Assembly: GCA_026545225.1 (NCBI GenBank)
Contig: CM048850.1
Span: forward strand, 8,791,501-8,855,500
DNA: 64,000 nucleotides
Direction: 5' to 3'
Origin: Cornus controversa
Taxonomy: Eukaryota > Streptophyta > Magnoliopsida > Cornales > Cornaceae
Shown here: in pieces, positions 56,321 through 64,000 of the stretch
Position numbering within the stretch: the first letter of the stretch is position 1
How the letters are laid out: each line of letters opens with the position of its first letter
Notes under the pieces: model-generated
The model's input: the letters and a program-made list of their open reading frames with translations, nothing else
Told to the model about the DNA's origin: nothing
The model's database searches: none
Program-made: the position numbers and the translations under genes

Positions 56321-57199
56321 TCCCCTTTTTATTTTAAAAATGAAATACCTCCCAGAAAATTTCGCGTATGAAGTGGCCAGTCTCAGACACAAAACTTGGA
56401 AGATACATATAACTGGTAGCAACAAGCATAGAATACAAAAGATATAATGAACAATTTTCTAAAAGCAGAATAGAAAGTAACTCTGAATTAAAATAACCAC
56501 TAAAAAAAAACAAGTATATGTCCGGTAATACAATTTGAAAGTCCCGTAACCCAGGGACCCCTTAACAAACAAAGACCAAGAGTTTTTAATTCTAAATTAA
56601 TACCAACAATCAAAGTCTCAAAAGTTCATAATCTGACTCTTGAAAAAGATAAGTTCATACCCTGTAACTGATGAGATGAAATGTTTGCTACAACCAAACC
56701 CTATTACTCTATCCTCGTGGTGGAACCTACTTGAGACTTGAAATGTCAACAAAGTGAGTTAAACCCACGAGCAAATTCTATCTACTACATCCCAACCAGA
56801 GAACCATTATACATACTCTCAGTATAAGGGACACAAAAGAAATCCATAGATTTAACATACAAGTTATTCTTTTTATCTAGTTTCATGTTTCCAAAACAAA
56901 AGTCATTATTTATAATATTCCACCCAAATCCTTATTATGCAAAAGTGAACACATTCCTTAAGTTCAACAGAAATAAACATAACATGAAATATCAAGTTTA
57001 AGCAATCCTAACATGCCACCATTTTATCCTTTTATACCTTAATAGGTATAGGTATATACATACTGGTCATTCCCTACCCAGTTCATATTTTCAGAAACCA
57101 AAATCATCTTATACATTGTCCCAACAAACCCTTATCATTCAACAACGAACCATTCTTTAAGTTCAAAATAAAGAAACATTTGCATTCATTTTATTAAAT

Positions 57200-57440
57200 C
57201 TGGGCAATCCTGACATGCCAAATATAATGTATAGATACCTTGTTAGGTATGGGCGATCCTGACACGCCGAATAATCCTTACATGCCAAATATAATGTATA
57301 GATACCTTATTAGGTATGGACGATTCTGACACGCCGGGCAATCCTTACATGCCAAATATAATGTATAAATACCTTATTAGGTATGGGCGATCCTGACACG
57401 CCGGACAATCCTTACATGCCAAATATAATATATAGGTACC
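57200..57440. repeat. Minisatellite, 67-bp period, four copies
   Basis: catgccaaatataat recurs at 57214, 57281, 57348 and 57415, exactly 67 bp apart. Each unit also contains gatcctgacacgcc. Confidence 0.95.
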
Positions 57441-57855
57441 TTCCCAATATGAAACATAAAATAAATAAGGTGCATTATGATTTTAATTTGCACAAACAAA
57501 GTAATTCAAATTATCCGATATGAAATTATCACTATAAGACAAATCGTTCACAAGTAAACTAAAATCAAGTATTTTATGGGCATTTATATCTTTAAAGGAA
57601 AATACATTCAAGTAAATCAAATAATACAATAATCCATTTTAGAAGCAACCACCCAATTAAACCTCTAGTTTATTTAAACCTTCAAGGGAGTTAAAACCTA
57701 ACTCGAATTTAAGTTCTCGGTCTATTTTGTTCCTAAAACCACGTTTAAACATTCGGAATTTTTTTTGATATTCTCGGGAATTTAAAAGAAATATTTTCTA
57801 ATAAGAGACAAATAAAGCATAGTCAGAGGCATACTTATACAACCGATACAACCTC

Positions 57856-58600
57856 AAAGGAAACTTCTTTTCACTTGAAATTTAAAACCCATGTGCATTT
57901 TAATCCTATAAAGTTACCTGCATTTTTTTTAGAATTTTTTGAAAATTTAAAATATTTTCTAAAAATAAAAGAAGGTGAAAACCCAACTTTTAGACACTTT
58001 AAAAATTAATTCAACACCAAGGGAAACTCATTTCGAGATAAAAATTTAAACCCAAGTTCATTTAACCTCCAGAAAGTTATAGTAAAAATTTGAAAATTTT
58101 CATAAATTTTTAAGTATTTTCTAAAATAAAAAAAATGAAAAACCCAAGTTTTTTAGACACTTTAAAAATCAATTGAACTACAAGGGAAGCTCATTTCGAG
58201 ATGAAATTTAATCCCAAGTTCATTAATCCTCTAGAAAGTTACAGTAAAAATTTGGGAATTTTTGGAAGCATAAAAGTATTTTTCTAAAATAAAAGAATGT
58301 GAAAACCCAACTTTGAGATACATTAAAAATCAATTCAACCACAAGGGGAGCTCATTTTCACATGAAATTTAAAACCCCAGTGTATTATGTCCCTAAAAGA
58401 TCATCAAAATTTTCTGAAAATTTTAAAATATTTTCGAAATAAAAAAAGATGAAAACCCAATTTTGAGACATACTTTTAAAATCAATTTAACCATGAGGGA
58501 AACTTATTTCCACTTGAAATTTAATACCCAAGTGTATTTAACTCCTAAGAAACTGAAATAAAAAAAATTTGAGAATTGTTTTTTAAATATTTAGGTATTT
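57856..58600. repeat. Tandem repeat of about 150 bp, about five diverged copies
   Basis: Each unit runs 'ggaaactcatttc...gaaatttaaaaccc...taaagttac...aaaatattttctaaaataaaa...gaaaacccaa...tttagacactttaaaaatcaatt'. Copies begin near 57860, 58020, 58185, 58345 and 58495. Confidence 0.8.
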
Positions 58601-58920
58601 GACCCCAAAGTGAACAATATGCATGTATATAGACTAAACCAATGCAATTCATTTGTCCCCAAGGTGAATAGTATGCATGTATATAGACTAAACAAATGCA
58701 ATTCATTTGTCCCCAAAGTAACAGCAAGCTTGTATAAAGATTAAACAAATATAGTTTCTTTGGCCCTAGAGTAATAGCATGCTTGTAGACATATTAAACA
58801 AATATAGTTCAATTGCCCCCAAAGTAACAGCATGCATGTATGTATATTAAACCAATCTAGATCATTTGCCCCCAAAGTAATAACATGCTTGTACATAGAT
58901 CAATGACTATAATTCATCAG
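58600..58920. repeat. Tandem repeat of about 60 bp, about five copies
   Basis: Units of the form 'ccccaaagtaacagcatgcatgta...agactaaacaaatgcaattcattt' repeat with drift. The first two (from about 58600 and 58657) are the most alike. Confidence 0.85.
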
Positions 58921-59869
58921 CCGCATATATTTCGATTAACAAATAAACTTCATCACCTGCATATATACGTACATATTAACAAATATATATCATTTGACTC
59001 CAAAGTAATAGACGGATAAATATGGATCAACAATTACAATTCAACAGCCGCTTATATATACGTTAACAATTAAACTTCATCAGCCGCATATATATAATGT
59101 GTTTGCCAAGAATATAAACCAACTATATGTACTCCAAGACCCATTGATCAGCCGCATCTATGTGATGTGTTTGCCAAAAAAAATAAATCAAACATATGTA
59201 ATCCAATTATATAAATTTTCAATAAAGAACAATCATTGATATAATTTTTACACAATACATATAGATTCAAAGGGATAGAGAAGAGTCGAACTTGCCTCTT
59301 TAACGATTCAAGACTCGTTCACCCAATCGCCCATTCACTTCCTTCTATCTTTTGTTTACACTCTAAGTTTCTGTGCGTAAGCTAACGGCAGAAATCCTAA
59401 ACCCTCTTTTCTTTTCTTTTATTATTATTATTTTTTTTTCAGAAAACTAATTAAGACTAAACAAAATTAAAAAGGAAAAATAATAAAACAAACCCTAACC
59501 CATCAAAAATAAGTACACCTAGCTCAACCATTCTAGCCCAACTCAACCTAGATTCCTCCCTAATCCAATCCAAAATTAAAATAAAGAAAACACAAAGACC
59601 CAATCCAAATAAAATAAAATGAAATAAAATAAAAATAAAGTAAACTACACTATAATATTTAACGCACTCAAAGAATTTAATCCAACCAATAAAGTAATTC
59701 AATTTAACTAATAAAAGAAATAAAATATTTAAATTAAAATTAAAAGACCTCCAAAATTACGGGGTATTACATATTATTTACTAAGATTGTTCCTTGTATA
59801 GCTTTGCTGGCAAGTCACAAAAACTTGAATAGATGTAACAAGAACTGGATAATAACCATCATTAAAAGA

Positions 59870-59874
<5 letters not shown>

Positions 59875-59924
<50 letters not shown>
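59875..59924. repeat. (TA)n tract at Helitron 2 target
   Basis: A TA tract runs up to the CTAG of Helitron 2. A second TA tract (63442-63470) lies on the other side, so the insertion was into a TA repeat. Confidence 0.95.
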
Positions 59925-59925
<1 letters not shown>

Positions 59926-60148
59926 TAGGGTATTGCCCGTGCCTACGGCACTATAAAATAAAAAATTATTGAACTAAAATAGAAATTAAAATTCATATAA
60001 TCATCATGTCAATAAACAAATATTTATAAAATACCATTTGCATTAAATGAAACTCTTATATGTGTCCTATACACATCTTTTACAGTACATACGTACAAAG
60101 TTTTACAAACCCGGAACATACCCAAAAGGTATTGACTCTTGCTCCTCA

Positions 60149-60360
60149 CTATCCAGGTAGTTGATTCCACTTTTCATCGTCTCCTACCAGTTCTGACCAA
60201 TCGAATGATAATGGATCGTCTGCATCCATACCTGCAAAAGTCCCTTCTGGATCTCCAAAGTTATCCAATTTGACTGGATCTCCTAACTGTCATCCTCTTC
60301 TAGATTCACAAAAATTTTCAGCTCAATTGGATTTACCCACTGTTCTTGGTTATCCGACAT
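60149..60360 (-). pseudogene. Captured coding fragment in Helitron 2, unknown acidic protein
   Basis: The minus strand opens MSDNQEQWVNPIELKIF, then ends in DDS and a stop. A second frame continues with DPVKLDNFGDPEGTFAG and DADDPLSFDWSELVGDDEKW, ending NQLPG and a stop. Composition and continuity across the shift suggest a once-coding acidic segment, possibly a protein C-terminus. I do not recognise the family. Confidence 0.4.
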
Positions 60361-61980
60361 GGTATTTACCCAACTGTAATATAGATATGTATATCTATAT
60401 ACATCTCCTGCACGTCATTTCCAATGTCCACTCTCTATTTCTTTTCCATTATTGAACTGACACAACATCTAATTGTCATTGAGGTTGGAGTGATTTTTGG
60501 TGTAAGTGTAGGTGAAGGTTTAAATTTGAATTTAGGTTGGAATGTTTTTGAATTTAAATTTGAATTTGATTTGGATTCAAGTGTAAAAAATTTGAAAGTA
60601 TGTGATGTGAAAGGTTTAAAAATAAAGAAAAAAATAAATAAAAGCAAAAGATATATACAATATTGATAGTATTTTCTTAATCAACTTGCTAATTAAAATA
60701 TATACACTCATCCACTACCAATATTGACATCCAAAACCACCAATACAAAAAATGAATTTTGGTTCCAAAGCTATGTAAATACTATTTTGTTTTAACATTA
60801 TAAAAAGCAAACAAAATTTAGATTAAAGTCAAGTTGATAAGCGTTCGGATTTTAACCGTTGGATCTATGTAATTGTAGCTACCCCCTCCATCTTAAAACT
60901 TAAAACAAACCCAATAGAAAATGATGTGAACAGTTTTTATTATCTGACAATTATTGAAATAAATACTTGACTCTAATTATTCACACAAAATTATAATCAC
61001 CACACCAAAATTATGTGGGACCAACCTTATTTTCTATTTCAATGAAAATATTATATTACATTTAGAGTTAAATGTAATGTTTTAAACTTCACTAAACATA
61101 TTTTAAATGTGATTTTTTTGGGAATTGTTTGTATATCTAATTTATAATTAAATTAAAATTTTACAAAAAATATATATAAAAAGAATAAAAATGATATTGT
61201 TAAAAAAAAAATCAATAAAGATATAGAATTGAAAAAAATAATTAATAGTAGAGTACAAAAAAAAAAGAATAAAGTAGGTCTATTATTATTATAAATAAAA
61301 AATATGTATAGAAGTAGTTGGAATACACAGCATAGCATACTGAAAAGAAAAAAAACAAAACAAAAGTCCATCAACAATGAAAGACTTGACCAAGAGAAAG
61401 TCATGTCATGGACCCTACACTCAAGTGGAGCAAAGTCTTCAATTAAGTCTACAAAAATCAGTTTCAGATTATGTCCACAGAATGTAAACCAAAGATTTCC
61501 GGATTTTTCTTTGGCAATCAACCCAGACAGAAAACAAAAAAGTACAGAGAGAGTTGAGAGAGAAAGAGGGGACTCCATAGATGCATAAATCACAGTGGCT
61601 GTCACATGGGAGGATTTCTCCAATTTTTTCCATTTGAACATATTGGACCAAAACACAGAATTTATCCCCTAAACTACAACATATTTTCATTTACGTAGAG
61701 AAGGCAACATGTTTGCTTGGCCGCACTACCCAAAACACCCACCCATCTGCTACACACGCACACAAAAGGAGAAAGAAAGGAAGAAGATGGAAAAGAAAGG
61801 AGATATGACATATTTCCATCTCCATGGCACAACATTTTCTCTACCCGAAAGTGACAAACACATAGACAGTCCAACCAATAAACAAATCAAAAACAGAAAA
61901 CTTAAAAAAACAAAAGCTGCAAACTGACACACTCTCTCTCTCAACTTAAGTGTGGGTTTATCATGTAAGCTTCTTCAAAA

Positions 61981-62144
61981 TGGAAGCTCCAATATCTGGG
62001 TCTCTTCCGACAAAGCTCAAAGCCACCATAGAAGCTCCAATATCAAACACCACTCACCGTATAGTCTCCGGCGAACTCTATCACTACCGACCCGAAGCAC
62101 CATTGAAGCACCATCAAAGTTTTTTTGTTGATAAGTGTAACTAA
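61981..62144 (+). CDS. Small ORF of unknown origin inside Helitron 2
   Basis: About 54 codons from ATG 61981, MEAPISGSLPTKLKATIEAP, then SNTTHRIVSGELYHY. It contains an internal repeat EAPIS (twice) and is preceded by CT-rich leader-like sequence. No family recognised. It may be the first exon of a captured gene or chance. Confidence 0.2.
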
Positions 62145-62599
62145 ATGAAAATAAAAATAATCAACAACAGTGTAGATTTAGACAATATTACAAAAATCTT
62201 ATCTATAAGCACTAATGAAATAATACACTAATGAAGTAAGCATAGCACAAACCAAGGAACGGGAAGGCATCATTCTATAGAAACAATCACAACAACCAAT
62301 TAAACAATAGCCAGAGACATATGGGTAACTCTTAGATCTGCCGCTCCATCACTCACACCTGTAAAGATAAAATTCATTCACATTTGTATGGGGCTCAGAA
62401 CAGAAGCCGCAGCAGCGACACTCCGGACGGCGGAGTAATTAGTGGATCTGGTGGGGAAGTCGGCCGGTGGGGAGAGAAAGAGGATACAGAGAAGGTGGGG
62501 AGCAACAATGGTGGTACAACGACTCTTCTTCCAACATTTGCGATTGTTGATTCGATCCCAGTGAAGACCATTGCAACGAAAGCAGAAACTGATCTCACC

Positions 62600-62852
62600 T
62601 CCGGTGCCCATCCCTCCGGCACACACCATCGGTTTATATATCCACAAAGAACACAACCCAAAATCGCAACCATCCCTCCGGCGCCCATCCCTACGGCACA
62701 CACCACCAGTTTATACATCCACAAAGAACACAACCCAAAATCCCTCCGGCACACACCACCAGTTTATACATCCACAAAGAACACAACCCAAAATCCCTCC
62801 TGCACACACCACCGGTTTATACACCCACAAAGAACACAACCCAAAATCAGTG
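62600..62852. repeat. 53-bp minisatellite in Helitron 2
   Basis: gtttata recurs at 62632, 62709, 62762 and 62815. The last intervals are 53 bp, and the first is longer by an inserted 24 bp. The unit contains 'ccacaaagaacacaacccaa' and 'ccctccggcacacaccacc'. Because 53 is not a multiple of three, all frames through it look open and proline-rich. Confidence 0.9.
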
Positions 62853-63438
62853 ACCCAATATCAATTTCAACAACAAATAAAATAGGTCAAGCTCAACAAC
62901 AAATCAAATAGATCAACGACGTTATGACAACAATTGAGACTCACCTTTACAACAGGAGATCTAGATAGCGAGCACGCCGGACGGCTTCTTCTTCCAGATC
63001 GAGCAACGTCGTCCCATCGAAGTCCTGCAAGTTCCGACTCCGGGCTCCGGTCGTCGTCTGTCGCGGAGTCTAGCGGCTCACCCCATAGGCTTCAGTTGGG
63101 TTAAGATTTGGAGAAGAGAAGAGAAGGGAAGATTAGATTTGATGGAGTGAAGATGTGGGAGTGAAGATCTGAGAGTGAAGAGAAGTGTAAAACGGGAGAG
63201 AGAGATAGAGACATTGACAGAGATAAACAAAATAAAATAATAGTGAGTGGGTGCATTAAAATAATAGGGAGTGGGGTGAATTAATCATGACTGTTGATTG
63301 AGAATTAGGAGAGTAATTTTAGACCGTAGATAGGGATATATATTTTGAACCGTTAGATGAATTTTTTAAGTATTTGTGACCGTTAGATGATAAATTTATT
63401 TTGGGGGGAAATTCAAACTCAATGCTTAAATGTAAGAT

Positions 63439-63472
<34 letters not shown>

Positions 63473-63682
63473 TATGCAGTTAATCTTCCATTGAAGATCA
63501 TTTATTCTGGACGTAACAAGCCGCGAGTACGTATAACTCTTAGTTGTTAAATACAGGTTTATCACCCATATATACTTATTTTCTTTTTCTCATAGTAACA
63601 TTCTTATGATAACAAAAAAAAATAGAACATCATAGAACTATATCATATATAGTACTAATTAACCTATGGCTTTACCTTGTAC

Positions 63683-64000
63683 TTAAGAGTACAAGGCGCA
63701 TATACCTTTGATATCGTCAGTATGCAGATCCCTCTTGATAGTTCCACCAAAAAACGTTGCTTACGTAATGGCATTTGGATGATCAAGCCCAAGAAGATGC
63801 CCTATCTCATGAACTGCAACAGATTCCAAGTCTATTTGGTTGCTGTTCGTCGGATTGGTGCTCCAATTCTCATCAACATCATAGTGGAACCATCCTGTTG
63901 TTGGCGGAAAAACATGAGCCAATGTGCCAAATGGACCATCAAATGCGTTCTCATTGCCATCGCTATGATTACTGCGATGGAACCCAATAACAATGTCCCC
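63683..64000 (-). pseudogene. Second matrix metalloproteinase (partial, runs off the window)
   Basis: The minus strand from 64000 encodes the end of a plant MMP catalytic domain: [59 protein letters not shown], then NAIT, a stop, ATFFGGTIKRDLHTDDIKGI and CALYS with a final stop at 63683-63685. The zinc motif HExxHxxGxxH is intact. The next conserved segment should read I-M-Y-A-T (the Met-turn). Here the Met codon is ACG and the Tyr codon is TAA (near 63760-63766). So the structural methionine is lost and the protein would end just after zinc binding. Everything else in view is open, so inactivation may be recent. It is convergent with the MMP pseudogene at 52.0 kb, so this may be an MMP cluster. 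Confidence 0.88.

Larger units (their letters stand above)
56330..59770 (-). mobile_element. Long Gypsy-type LTR with tandem repeats
   Basis: About 3.4 kb, non-coding. On the minus strand it begins tgtaataccccgtaattttg (59770 downward), has a leader-like CT/AG-rich stretch near 59290-59420, and runs through three tandem-repeat zones to the left. No gag or pol is attached. The left edge near 56330 is approximate because the TRIM lies there. Confidence 0.6.
59925..63441 (-). mobile_element. Non-autonomous Helitron 2
   Basis: 3,517 bp. On the minus strand the 5' end is TCTATCTTACATTTAAGC (63441 downward, preceded by A) and the 3' end is GTGCC-GTA-GGCAC, ten bases, CTAG (59928-59925), followed by T. 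That A^T placement is the Helitron insertion rule. Both ends match Helitron 1. It has no Rep/helicase. Cargo includes an acidic coding fragment (60149-60360), a 53-bp minisatellite, and promoter-like or leader-like stretches of unknown origin. Confidence 0.88.

Noticed and set aside
57200-57440. CRISPR-like array
   Set aside because: Regular 67-bp direct repeats without unique spacers. This is a minisatellite in plant LTR sequence.
61153-61656. 167-codon minus-strand open frame rich in Phe/Leu, membrane-like
   Set aside because: The Phe/Leu runs come from T-rich low-complexity DNA inside Helitron 2, and no conserved domain is visible.
62384-62911. 175-codon plus-strand proline/threonine-rich open frame and overlapping frames
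   Set aside because: Created by a 53-bp minisatellite that keeps all frames open. It shows no homology and lies inside a Helitron.
1-64000. tRNA, rRNA or organelle-derived inserts
   Set aside because: No cloverleaf with TTCGA loop context, rRNA core or plastid/mitochondrial gene was recognised by eye. The tRNA-Met-like strings found are retroelement primer sites.

Overview
This window looks like gene-poor nuclear DNA from a flowering plant, probably a eudicot. It holds a plant SEC24-type COPII gene, plant matrix metalloproteinase (MMP) genes and a plant receptor-like cytoplasmic kinase. These sit in a dense layer of Copia and Gypsy LTR retroelements, L1-type LINEs, MITEs, Helitrons and an endogenous plant pararetrovirus (Caulimoviridae). 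No rRNA, tRNA, CRISPR or bacterial-type operon was seen, and the species cannot be fixed from the sequence.

Layout. 1-12.6 kb is nested, broken retroelement material: a minus-strand Copia body, Gypsy-type LTR pieces, LINE pieces (one with a clear 16-bp target duplication), a Tourist-like MITE and a CACTA terminus. 13.2-14.95 kb is a decayed minus-strand receptor-like cytoplasmic kinase with a MITE in one intron. 15.0-17.0 kb is Copia and Gypsy debris. 17.5-40.65 kb is occupied by a minus-strand SEC24-like gene. Its proline-rich first exon lies at 39208-40152 and exons 2-4 at 18133-18360, 17728-17802 and 17507-17605, all multiples of three and all in phase 0. The later exons (zinc finger, trunk and following domains) are not visible in the remaining 17.5 kb.

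Intron 1 of that gene is 20,847 bp. It contains a rearranged caulimovirid locus: a plus copy (about 19.6-26.07 kb) joined tail-to-tail to a minus copy (about 26.07-31.96 kb), then a short plus fragment. TA tracts and a 149-bp direct duplication of the flanking sequence bracket the block. A transcript across it would contain long complementary viral arms, so an intronic hairpin RNA is the most interesting testable idea here. LINE pieces, long Gypsy LTRs and a Gypsy integrase fragment fill the rest of the intron.

40.8-50 kb holds a hAT-like MITE, an orphan exon-like block, a LINE scrap, and a three-level nest: a small Copia-type LTR element with TAAGG target duplications, split by a 1.53-kb LTR element and by a 2.88-kb Helitron carrying an apparent INDETERMINATE-DOMAIN zinc-finger fragment. 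51.9-53.6 kb is a plus-strand MMP pseudogene interrupted by a 636-bp hAT element just after its zinc-binding motif. 53.9-59.8 kb holds a hAT MITE, a Mutator-like element with long inverted ends, a TRIM retroelement and a long Gypsy LTR full of tandem repeats. 59.9-63.4 kb is a second Helitron of the same family in opposite orientation. The window ends inside a second, convergent MMP gene (63683-64000), which carries an in-frame stop at the Met-turn. The host genes do not form a pathway together: SEC24 acts in COPII vesicle budding, MMPs are secreted proteases and the kinase is a signalling relic.
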